From: Sphingomonas baiyangensis | GTDB taxonomy: Bacteria > Pseudomonadota > Alphaproteobacteria > Sphingomonadales > Sphingomonadaceae | NCBI RefSeq assembly: GCF_005144715.1 | Contig: NZ_SWKR01000002.1 | Span: 372,001-436,000 of the forward strand | Direction: 5' to 3' | DNA length: 64,000 bases | In this document: piece by piece, positions 36,167 to 42,981 of the stretch | Numbering within the stretch: position 1 is the first letter of the stretch | Layout of the letters: every line of letters starts with the position of its first letter | Program-made: the position numbers and the translations under genes | Notes under the pieces: generated by a model | Told to the model about the DNA's origin: nothing | The model's input: only the letters and a program-made list of their open reading frames with translations | The model's database searches: none

Positions 36167-37023
36167 ACGCGCTCGGCACCCCGCAAAACCCGTTCAAGCT
36201 GCTCGACCTGTTCAGCGGCATCGGCGGCTTCTCGCTCGGCTTGGAACGCACCGGCGGCTTCAAGACCGTCGCGTTCTGCGAGATCGAGGAGTTTCCTCGC
36301 CGCGTCCTCGCCAAGCATTGGCCGGAGGTTCCCTGCTACCATGACATTCGCGAACTTACCGGCGAGCGACTTGCTGCCGATGGAATTGCCGTTGACGCCA
36401 TCTGCGGCGGGTTCCCGTGCCAGGATATCAGCATCGCCGGACAGGGCGCTGGGCTGGAAGGCGATCGATCCGTCCTTTGGTACGAATATGCCCGCCTTAT
36501 TGGCGAACTTCGACCCCGGTACGTCATCGTGGAGAACGTCTCTGCGTTGCTTCATCGAGGGCTGGATGCCGTTCTCGGCTGCCTGGCCTCGCTCGGGTTT
36601 GATGCGGAGTGGCATTGCATACCAGCTTCCGCCGTTGGCGCTCCGCACGAACGCGATCGGATCTGGATTGTGGCCTACACCTACAACGGACAGCGGGTCG
36701 AACCGTTCGGGCACGTATGCGCAAGGCGGGATGCCGCTGGCGGCGGCGGTGAAGCTTTGGCCAACACCGACGAAGGTGACCGCCACCGGCGGGACGGCGC
36801 TTTGCAAATGGGGCGGCTCCCGATCGCGCGCGAAGTTGCGAACGATGGTTACGCCCGAAGAGCTCAATGGGGCGCTGAACCCGCAGTGGGTCGAGTGGCT
36901 CATGGGGTTTCCCATCGGGTGGACCGAGTTGGAAGCCTCGGCAACGCCGTCGTCCCCCAAATTCCGGAGCTAATCGGCAACGCGATCATCGCTGCACATC
37001 GTCAAATGGAGTTGGCAGCATGA
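36163..37023 (+). CDS. dcm: DNA (cytosine-5) methyltransferase
   Basis: 286 residues. Motif I LLDLFSGIGGFSLGL (13-27), IV GGFPCQDIS with catalytic Cys (about 86), VI VIVENVSAL, VIII HERDRIWIVAY, and X LGNAVVPQIPELIGNAI at the end. The stretch between VIII and X, where target recognition should lie, is only about 75 residues, shorter than usual, and is low in predicted structure (GQRVEPFGHVCARR, then ALANTDEGDRHRR). The whole second part is also read by a nested frame (36341-36973) with its own conserved-looking sequence. Protection from restriction is the likely role. Confidence 0.9.
   Translation: MNALGTPQNPFKLLDLFSGIGGFSLGLERTGGFKTVAFCEIEEFPRRVLAKHWPEVPCYHDIRELTGERLAADGIAVDAICGGFPCQDISIAGQGAGLEGDRSVLWYEYARLIGELRPRYVIVENVSALLHRGLDAVLGCLASLGFDAEWHCIPASAVGAPHERDRIWIVAYTYNGQRVEPFGHVCARRDAAGGGGEALANTDEGDRHRRDGALQMGRLPIAREVANDGYARRAQWGAEPAVGRVAHGVSHRVDRVGSLGNAVVPQIPELIGNAIIAAHRQMELAA
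36341..36973 (+). CDS. Nested ORF in dcm: LWPTPT/WVEWLMGFP-type methyltransferase-associated protein
   Basis: 210 codons in the +1 frame, entirely inside the methyltransferase gene. From about residue 47 the product reads FGTNMPALLANFDPGTSSW, WPRSGLMRSGIAYQLPPL, LWPTPT twice (36668 and 36755) and finally LNPQWVEWLMGFPIGWTEL. I know this pattern from phage and island proteins annotated as methyltransferase C-terminal or accessory proteins. The ATG at 36341 has no good ribosome site. The same bases spell VAYTYN, LANTD and GNAVVPQ of the enzyme, so either both frames are used or the family itself arose from this overlap. Confidence 0.5.
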   Translation: MTFANLPASDLLPMELPLTPSAAGSRARISASPDRALGWKAIDPSFGTNMPALLANFDPGTSSWRTSLRCFIEGWMPFSAAWPRSGLMRSGIAYQLPPLALRTNAIGSGLWPTPTTDSGSNRSGTYAQGGMPLAAAVKLWPTPTKVTATGGTALCKWGGSRSRAKLRTMVTPEELNGALNPQWVEWLMGFPIGWTELEASATPSSPKFRS

Positions 37024-37187
37024 TCCACGCGCTTCTCTCTCGCCTATTCCACACCGATCACCATGACGATGCACGTATGCGTCGCATGGCTGAACGGGCG
37101 GTGCTGGCGGCTGACCTCGAAAAGCGCCTCGCCATCCGAAAGCAGGAGCGCAAGCACCGCAAGGCCGGGAGGCTGATGCTGCGATGA
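37020..37187 (+). CDS. Small basic phage protein, 55 aa
   Basis: ATG overlaps the methyltransferase stop and the stop overlaps the rusA start (both ATGA). His-rich centre (FHTDHHDDARM) and a strongly basic C-terminal helix (KRLAIRKQERKHRKAGR). Position is the main support. Confidence 0.55.
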   Translation: MIHALLSRLFHTDHHDDARMRRMAERAVLAADLEKRLAIRKQERKHRKAGRLMLR

Positions 37188-37600
37188 TCTCGATCGAGCT
37201 TCCTTGGCCGTCATCGGACCTCTCAGGGCACCAGGACGGGCGCTGGCGTCGCAAGGCTGGCATCGTCGCCAAGCACCGCCAGTGGGCGCGTCACGCGATG
37301 CTGGCGGCGGGCGCGGGCACTATTGCTGGCGACGCTGACATTCGCGTGCACGCCACGTTCTATCCGCCCGATCGCCGGACCGATCGCGTCAACATGCCGA
37401 ACCGCCTGAAGCCCTATTGGGACGGCATCGCCGACGCGCTGAAGGTCAACGATCGCCGCTTTCTGCCGAGCTTCGCCTTTGCCGAGCCGGTGAAGAATGC
37501 CTGCGTCGTGGTGCAGATCATGCCCGCCGAATTCCAGTCGTTTGGGGCGGTCGCGGCGCGCGTCGTGGACGAAACCGCAAAGCGCATGGAGACGCTATGA
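37184..37600 (+). CDS. rusA: RusA-family Holliday junction resolvase
   Basis: 138 residues. The start IELPWPSSDLSGHQDGRW and the central RTDRVNMPNRLKPYWDGIADALKVNDRRFL follow the RusA pattern, with the acidic residues in the D-N-x-x-K-x-x-x-D order partly changed (RVNMPN where DxDN is usual). RusA enzymes resolve four-way junctions during phage recombination and packaging. One acidic position may be missing, so activity is not certain. Confidence 0.82.
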   Translation: MISIELPWPSSDLSGHQDGRWRRKAGIVAKHRQWARHAMLAAGAGTIAGDADIRVHATFYPPDRRTDRVNMPNRLKPYWDGIADALKVNDRRFLPSFAFAEPVKNACVVVQIMPAEFQSFGAVAARVVDETAKRMETL

Positions 37601-37917
37601 GCGAGCCGTCGGGTTATATCTACCTGATTGCCTGCAACAGCCCGTTGTCGGTTAAGATCGGGTACACTCGTAAAGACCCCCGCATTCGTCTTCAGCAACT
37701 TCAGACAGGGTGCCCCTCGCGCCTTGTGTTGCTTGGCTGGTTTCCTGGCGATCGTGCCGACGAACTCGCCTATCACGCAGAGTTGGCTGAGCATCGCCTG
37801 ACGGGCGAATGGTTTGCGGTCAATGAGAGGTCGTCGCCGAAATTGGTGAACCCGCTCACCATCATGCGCATCAACAATCGCGTCTACGGTTACGAGCCGG
37901 AGCCGGTATGCATCTAG
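37597..37917 (+). CDS. T5orf172-domain protein, short paralogue
   Basis: 106 residues. SGYIYLIACNSPLSVKIGYT, DPRIRLQQLQTG and a closing GEWFAV match the same domain as the gene at 33842, without the C-terminal extension. ATG 37597 overlaps the rusA stop. Either a small nuclease or a DNA-structure binder acting with the resolvase. Confidence 0.75.
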   Translation: MSEPSGYIYLIACNSPLSVKIGYTRKDPRIRLQQLQTGCPSRLVLLGWFPGDRADELAYHAELAEHRLTGEWFAVNERSSPKLVNPLTIMRINNRVYGYEPEPVCI

Positions 37918-38471
37918 CGGATCTTATCCGGCGCATGGCTGCCGCTGGCGCCCCCGCTGAAGCTATCGCTATCGCCATCGAGGCCGTGGAAGCGGCTGAG
38001 GAGCGGCGGAAGGCCCCAGCTCGCGAACGCAAGCAGCGCCAGCGCGCCGCCGCGCGTGACCTTCACGCAGAAGGCGAGGGACAGTCACAGGACGAAAGCG
38101 TGACTGTCACGGGACAGGGGCGTGACACCCTTCCTACCCCCGCCCCTTCTTCCCCCCAGACCCCCCATCAACCCCACCCCCACCTACCCGAGAATAATAA
38201 ATCCCGTGCGCGAGGAACCCGCTTGGCAGCGGATTTCGAGCTTCCGGACGATTGGCGCGAATGGGCAGTCGGCGAGGGCGGGCTGACAGTGGCGGAAGCC
38301 GAGGACGAGGGCGAGGCGTTTCGCGATTACTGGCACGCCAAGGCCGGCAAGGACGCTGCGAAAGCCGACTGGACGGCGACGTGGCGCAACTGGGTCCGAA
38401 ACTCCCGACGACGAGCGCCGCCGAGATGGGGAGGGCGGGTCAACGGCCCACAGCCTGCGGTGCCGCTGTGA
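37908..38471 (+). CDS. Phage replication-initiation-type protein
   Basis: 187 residues. A short helical N-terminus (LIRRMAAAGAPAEAIAIA), a charged and Pro-rich linker (about 35-105), and a C-terminal module LPDDWREWAVGEGGL, AFRDYWHAKAGKDAAKADWTATWRNWVR. That module is common at the end of phage replication proteins (DnaT-like region). It directly precedes the primase-helicase genes, so replisome loading is the likely job. Confidence 0.75.
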   Translation: MHLADLIRRMAAAGAPAEAIAIAIEAVEAAEERRKAPARERKQRQRAAARDLHAEGEGQSQDESVTVTGQGRDTLPTPAPSSPQTPHQPHPHLPENNKSRARGTRLAADFELPDDWREWAVGEGGLTVAEAEDEGEAFRDYWHAKAGKDAAKADWTATWRNWVRNSRRRAPPRWGGRVNGPQPAVPL

Positions 38472-38965
38472 CCGACTGGCTCCCCACCAAGCCCGGCAAG
38501 CAAACCTGCCCTGAATGCAGCCACACCCGCAAACACAAATCCGACAGGTGCCTCAATGCAACGCGAACCGACGAAGGATGGGTTTTCTTCTGCCACCACT
38601 GCGGGTTCGCAGGAGGCTCCGGCGCTGCACGAGCGTCACGCGGCGTGGATCGAAGCGCGCGGGATTTCCGCCGAGCTGGCACGCAAGCTGGGGCTGTGCA
38701 CGGTAGAGCGTTCCGGGGCCAAATGGCTGGCGGTGCCCTACGTTCAGCGCGGCAAGACGATCAATCACAAGTACCGCCTGACCAGCGAAAAGCGGCACAT
38801 GATGGACCCCGACGCGCCGCTCGCGCTGTGGAACCACGACTGCCTGTTGGAGGCATCCTCGCAACCGCTGGTGATATGCGAGGGCGAGTGGGACGCGATG
38901 GTCGCCCTCCAATTGGGCTGGCGGGCAGTCTCCGTGCCGAACGGCGCGCCCAAGGAGCAATCTGA
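38468..38965 (+). CDS. Primase zinc ribbon in a separate frame
   Basis: From a GTG at 38468 (GTGA overlap with the upstream stop) the first 52 codons read TCPECSHTRKHKSDRCLN and WVFFCHHCGFAGGSG, a primase zinc ribbon of the T7 gp4/Twinkle kind. After about 38615 this frame loses sense, while the frame at 38556 picks up exactly the expected next segment (HERHAAWIEARGIS). AGGAGG at 38611-38616 precedes the crossover. Either a programmed +1 frameshift, an authentic split gene, or a sequence error. Confidence 0.5.
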   Translation: MTDWLPTKPGKQTCPECSHTRKHKSDRCLNATRTDEGWVFFCHHCGFAGGSGAARASRGVDRSARDFRRAGTQAGAVHGRAFRGQMAGGALRSARQDDQSQVPPDQRKAAHDGPRRAARAVEPRLPVGGILATAGDMRGRVGRDGRPPIGLAGSLRAERRAQGAI

Positions 38966-40028
38966 CGACCCGGCGAACGAACGGCGGTACGATTGCCTGT
39001 GGCAGGCTCGCGACCTGCTCAACCGCGTCGATCGCGTCATCCTGGCGGTGGACGACGACGGCCCCGGCCGTGCGCTGCGGGCCGACTTGATCGCGCTGCT
39101 TGGCGCCGATCGCTGCTCGTTCGTGGAATACCCGTTCCCGGCGAAAGACCTGAACGAGGTTCTGACCGAGTACGGTCCCGAGGCGGCAAATGCGGCGCTG
39201 CTCAATGCCAAGGCGGTCCCGGTCAAGGGCCTCTACAGCCTGAGCGACTTCCCCGACATGCCGAAGGTGCAGGGCTTCCCGGTGGGCATCGACGCGCTCG
39301 AAGGCAAGATCGAGATCGTGCCCGGCACGCTGACCGTGTTCACCGGCTATGCCAACATGGGCAAGTCGAGCGTGATGAACACCGTTTGCGCGCACGCCAT
39401 CGCGCACGACATGACGGTTTGCATCGGCAGCTTCGAGACGCTTCCCAAGCCGATCCTGCGCGACGGCATCGCTCAGGCACTCATCGGCTGCTCATGGCAC
39501 GAATACGGCAGCCATCCCCAGCGCCGCGCGGCCTTCGATACGATCGAGGAACACGTTCGCATCGTCACGAACACGCTCGATGAGGACATGGAGCTTGATA
39601 TTACGGCGCTGCTCGACCTGTGCCGCATCGCTGTGCAGCGGGATGGCGCCAAGCTTATCGTCATCGATCCGTGGAACGAGCTGGAACACAAGCGGCGCAA
39701 CGACGAGACGCTCACCGAATATGTCGGTCGCGCCATTCGCGCCGTGAAGCACTTTGCGCGGACGAACAATGTCGCTGTCTGGATCGTCGCGCATCCGACG
39801 AAGCCCCCCAAGGGCACCAACGCGATGCCGAGCCTGTACGATGTTTCGGATAGCGCGCATTGGTCGAACAAGGCCGACTACGGGCTCGTCTATCACCGCC
39901 CCGACAAGACGCAGAACATGGCGAACCTCGCAGTCGTGAAGGTCCGCATGGGCCTGCCCGGCGAGTGCTGCAACGTCGAGGTGAAGCTCGATCATCGCTG
40001 CGGGCGTATCCGCAGCCTGCACGCATGA
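38556..40028 (+). CDS. Primase-helicase (DnaB/Twinkle-like)
   Basis: Up to 490 residues. A TOPRIM-like part (VICEGEWDAMVALQLGW, about 107-123, and ILAVDDDGPGRAL, about 166) is followed by a RecA-type helicase with Walker A TGYANMGKSS (about 262) and Walker B LIVIDPWNE. It is missing its zinc ribbon, which is coded in the other frame at 38468-38620. The ATG at 38556 is only the first Met of the frame; with a frameshift the protein would start at 38468. Unwinds and primes phage DNA. Confidence 0.88.
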   Translation: MQREPTKDGFSSATTAGSQEAPALHERHAAWIEARGISAELARKLGLCTVERSGAKWLAVPYVQRGKTINHKYRLTSEKRHMMDPDAPLALWNHDCLLEASSQPLVICEGEWDAMVALQLGWRAVSVPNGAPKEQSDDPANERRYDCLWQARDLLNRVDRVILAVDDDGPGRALRADLIALLGADRCSFVEYPFPAKDLNEVLTEYGPEAANAALLNAKAVPVKGLYSLSDFPDMPKVQGFPVGIDALEGKIEIVPGTLTVFTGYANMGKSSVMNTVCAHAIAHDMTVCIGSFETLPKPILRDGIAQALIGCSWHEYGSHPQRRAAFDTIEEHVRIVTNTLDEDMELDITALLDLCRIAVQRDGAKLIVIDPWNELEHKRRNDETLTEYVGRAIRAVKHFARTNNVAVWIVAHPTKPPKGTNAMPSLYDVSDSAHWSNKADYGLVYHRPDKTQNMANLAVVKVRMGLPGECCNVEVKLDHRCGRIRSLHA

Positions 40029-40029
40029 C

Positions 40030-40188
40030 ATGCCGGCGAACAACGGCACGCGGCCACCGCTTGAGCGCGTCGATATCCGCCTCGCCAACGGATGGACCGC
40101 CCGCAACGTCGATCCAAGCAAATACGACTGGCGCCTTCCCCCTGACTGCGCGGGGATACCGATTACACACTGGCAACGGTCAGAATAG
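40030..40188 (+). CDS. Small hypothetical phage protein, 52 aa
   Basis: 52 codons between the helicase stop and the next gene. ATG 40030 follows the helicase stop by one base. The product has RVDIRLANGWTARNVDP and DWRLPPD, sequence of protein-like composition, but no known domain. Confidence 0.5.
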   Translation: MPANNGTRPPLERVDIRLANGWTARNVDPSKYDWRLPPDCAGIPITHWQRSE

Positions 40189-40199
40189 GGGATAGCGAT

Positions 40200-40775
40200 A
40201 TGGGGAAGGCACTCGCACTGATGGAAGCCGAGCACGTCGTCGCTACGACTATGCCGGCCACGCTACCGTTCAGTGATTGGCTAGGCATCGGGCGCGACCT
40301 GTTTGCCCGCCGCCGCGATATCGATTGGGCGATCGGTGATTGGGCGCGTCATGGACAAGCCCACTACCGCGACGACCCGCAATTCAAGCTGATGCTCGAA
40401 GGCATCGGCGTGGAGCCGAAGCGCATCGATCAGGCCGCGAAGGTAGCCGCCGCGTTCCCTGAGCACTGCCGAGCCAAAGGCGTGTCGTTCGACGTGCACA
40501 AGCACGCGCTATCGATCGATGCCGACGAACGCCTCCCGTTCCTTCAGCGCGCCGAGAAAGAGCACTGGACCGAGCGCAAGGCTCATCACGCGGTTGTCGA
40601 ATGGAAGCACGCGCAAGGCCACCTGTTGGACGATGACGACGACGTAAGCCGGGAGGCGGTCGAGATCATTCGCGCTATCAACCGCGCCAGCCCTGAAGCC
40701 CGCGAATACGTGTTCGACCTGATGGAAGCCGCTGGCCGAGGAAAGCCGATCAACGAGGACCAGGCATATGCATAA
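40200..40775 (+). CDS. Phage DNA-binding protein candidate (ParB/LmbU-like helical module)
   Basis: 191 residues with GGGGA upstream. The pattern DIDWAIGDWARHGQAHY, then a helix-turn-helix-like IDQAAKVAAAFPEHCRAKGVSFDVHKHAL and HWTERKAHHAVVEWK resembles the helical DNA-binding module of several phage and actinobacterial regulators. The assignment is by eye. It precedes terminase and might be a late regulator; with the repeated late element in this phage, it is one candidate for its activator. Confidence 0.55.
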   Translation: MGKALALMEAEHVVATTMPATLPFSDWLGIGRDLFARRRDIDWAIGDWARHGQAHYRDDPQFKLMLEGIGVEPKRIDQAAKVAAAFPEHCRAKGVSFDVHKHALSIDADERLPFLQRAEKEHWTERKAHHAVVEWKHAQGHLLDDDDDVSREAVEIIRAINRASPEAREYVFDLMEAAGRGKPINEDQAYA

Positions 40776-41028
40776 CACCGGCGCACTGAGGGCGTACTCG
40801 ACGCACCGCATCAAGTCGCCGCCGCCGGAGTTTGAGGCGATGTTCATCGAAGGCGGATGGCCCCGCGTGAACAACATGTACGGCAAGCGCTGCGCCAATC
40901 GTTGGTTCGTGGCGCTTGGGGCAGACAGGCTACGTGCTGCGAGGAAAGATCGGGCGAAGGCGGCAGATGCGAGTGGCCACGCCGCTAATAGGCGCTGCCT
41001 GATGAGATCGGAGATGGCGAATGGCTAA
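40768..41028 (+). CDS. Hypothetical phage protein
   Basis: 86 residues overlapping both neighbours by eight bases. Basic C-terminal half. PPEFEAMFIEGGWPRVNNMYGKR resembles short proteins that precede terminase in related phages, without known function. Confidence 0.5.
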   Translation: MHNTGALRAYSTHRIKSPPPEFEAMFIEGGWPRVNNMYGKRCANRWFVALGADRLRAARKDRAKAADASGHAANRRCLMRSEMANG

Positions 41029-41428
41029 ACCCCATCGCACAGTCCGCACAGATCGCGCGCGCGAGACGTTCCTCAAGACCTTGCGTGAGACTTGCAATGT
41101 GTCGGAAGCCGCTCGGGCAGCGGGAATAGGTCGCCGCACCGCGTATGAATGGCGCGAGGCAGACGAAACGTTCGCGGCAAACTGGCAGGACGCTGAAGAT
41201 GAAGCTGCCGACAAGCTCGAGCGGGAAGCGTGGCGCCGTGCGGTCGAGGGCACCGACAAGCCGGTAACGTTCCAAGGGGCCATCACGGCGACCTACAAGG
41301 AATACTCAGACCGCATGTTGGAAATCCTCTTGAAGGCGCATCGCCCTGACAAGTTCGTTGAGCGCTTCAAGGGCGAGGTGTCTGGCGGCGTTTCTATCAC
41401 GGTGCTGCCCGAGGATGCAGGGTTGTGA
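41021..41428 (+). CDS. terS: Terminase small subunit
   Basis: 135 residues. An HTH near the start (NVSEAARAAGIGRRTAYEW, about 25-43) is the DNA-recognition part, followed by a helical oligomerisation region and the C-terminal KAHRPDKFVER common to the family. Recognises the packaging site and hands DNA to the large subunit. Confidence 0.85.
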   Translation: MAKPHRTVRTDRARETFLKTLRETCNVSEAARAAGIGRRTAYEWREADETFAANWQDAEDEAADKLEREAWRRAVEGTDKPVTFQGAITATYKEYSDRMLEILLKAHRPDKFVERFKGEVSGGVSITVLPEDAGL

Positions 41429-41601
41429 GGGACATCGACGCCCCCGGCGAATTGGCAGAGATCGAAGCGAGGGCCTTGCTGAACTGGACGAAACGCGAAA
41501 ACGGGTTCCCAGCCTTTACGCGCCTTCGATGGGCGGACGGAACGTTGAGCGCACGCATCGTCGCTATGCAGAAAGCGGCGCGTGAACTTGGCTATCTGTG
41601 A
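41425..41601 (+). CDS. Small protein between terminase subunits, 58 aa
   Basis: GTG start overlaps the terS stop and its stop overlaps the terL GTG (GTGA twice). NWTKRENGFPAFTRLRW is compact and hydrophobic. Unknown, but fully coupled to both terminase genes. Confidence 0.55.
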   Translation: MRDIDAPGELAEIEARALLNWTKRENGFPAFTRLRWADGTLSARIVAMQKAARELGYL

Positions 41602-42941
41602 CCGCCACCCTAACCCCCAAGCAGCGCGAGGCGAACCGCCTGCTGGCAGGCCCCGCGCGCAACATCATGCTGCGCGGCGGTTCGCGCTCGGGCAAAACCT
41701 TCCTGCTGGTGCGCGCGATCATCCAACGGGCGATCAACGCACCCGGTAGCCGGCATGTGATATTCCGGTTTCGCTTCAACCACGCCAAGACGAGCATATG
41801 GGCGGACACGCTGCCCAAGGTGCTCAAGCTGTGCTTTCCAACGCTGCGGGCGCGGTTCGACAAGACGGATTTCTACGTCGAGTTGCCCACCGGCTCGCAG
41901 GTGTGGATCGCCGGCCTCGATGACAAAGAGCGGGTGGAGAAGATTCTCGGCGCGGAATACGCCACGCTCTACTTCAACGAGAGTAGCCAGATACCATGGG
42001 GGTCGATCGAGACGGCCATGTCGCGGCTTGCGCAAAAGTGCGAGCTGGCACCGGAGATTGCGGCGGCAACCGGCAAGACGCATCTGGCGCTCAAGGCCTA
42101 TTTCGACTGCAACCCGCCATCGAAGCTGCACTGGTCGTATCAGCTATTCCGGTCGAAGGTGAAGCCGGGCAGCCGCGAGCCGTTGCCCAAGCCCGACGAC
42201 TATGCGGAAATGAAGGTCAATCCGGCTGACAACGCCGACAACCTGCCCGCCGAGTATTTTGAGGTGCTCGCCAGCATGTCGGCCGCGCGTCGATTGCGGT
42301 TCGAAGCGGGAGAGTGGGCAAGCGAGGTCAACGGGGCGCTGTGGTCGCTTGAGGACCGCACGGCGCATGACGGCAAGCCGATCCCAGGCATCGATAGCAG
42401 CCGCGTCGCCGATGCACCGCAGATGCAGCGTATCGTCGTGTCGGTCGATCCATCGGGCACGAAGGGCGACGGGCAGGGGGATGATATCGGCATCGTCGTG
42501 GCAGGGCTGGGCGTGGATGGCCGCGCCTATGTGCTTGAGGACGCGACGTGCCAGCTTTCGCCCGAGGGCTGGGGGCGGCGCGCGGTGGACCTTTACCATC
42601 GGTGGAAGGCTGATCGCATCATCGGTGAGCGCAATTACGGCGGTGACATGGTGCGCTTCACCGTCTCCACCGCCGATAGCAAGGCGTCGTTCAAGGAGGT
42701 CGTGGCGACGCGGGGCAAGGTAGTGCGGGCCGAGCCTATCAGCGCACTCTACGAACAGGGCAAGGTGTCGCACGTCGGCGTGTTCCCTGACCTTGAGGAC
42801 CAGTTGTGCAACTTCACGCCATCGGGCTACGTCGGGGAAGGTTCGCCGGATCGCGCCGACGCGCTGGTGTGGGCATTGACCGAGCTGATGCTCGGCGGCG
42901 GCTACGACTATTCGAGCGCACTGAGCAGCGCCCGCCTTTGA
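41598..42941 (+). CDS. terL: Terminase large subunit
   Basis: 447 residues. ATPase: Walker A GGSRSGKTFL (about 25-34) and the Walker B region ATLYFNESSQIPWGSIETA. Nuclease: VVSVDPSGTKGDGQGDDIG (about 277) with the first metal-binding Asp, and PDRADALVWALTEL at the end with the last. This is the terminase_6/Terminase_3-like form of headful-packaging siphophages. GTG start overlaps the upstream stop. Confidence 0.93.
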   Translation: MTATLTPKQREANRLLAGPARNIMLRGGSRSGKTFLLVRAIIQRAINAPGSRHVIFRFRFNHAKTSIWADTLPKVLKLCFPTLRARFDKTDFYVELPTGSQVWIAGLDDKERVEKILGAEYATLYFNESSQIPWGSIETAMSRLAQKCELAPEIAAATGKTHLALKAYFDCNPPSKLHWSYQLFRSKVKPGSREPLPKPDDYAEMKVNPADNADNLPAEYFEVLASMSAARRLRFEAGEWASEVNGALWSLEDRTAHDGKPIPGIDSSRVADAPQMQRIVVSVDPSGTKGDGQGDDIGIVVAGLGVDGRAYVLEDATCQLSPEGWGRRAVDLYHRWKADRIIGERNYGGDMVRFTVSTADSKASFKEVVATRGKVVRAEPISALYEQGKVSHVGVFPDLEDQLCNFTPSGYVGEGSPDRADALVWALTELMLGGGYDYSSALSSARL

Positions 42942-42974
42942 CGGCGGCAGATAATCGCCCGCCCTTGCGCATGG
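42939..42974 (+). promoter_or_regulatory. Late element, copy 1 (before portal)
   Basis: TGACGGCGGCAG begins at the terL stop codon. GCATGG sits where other copies have CATAGC, one base further on. The portal ATG is base 44 from the element start. No clear ribosome site. Confidence 0.45.
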
Positions 42975-42981
42975 TGGCGGT

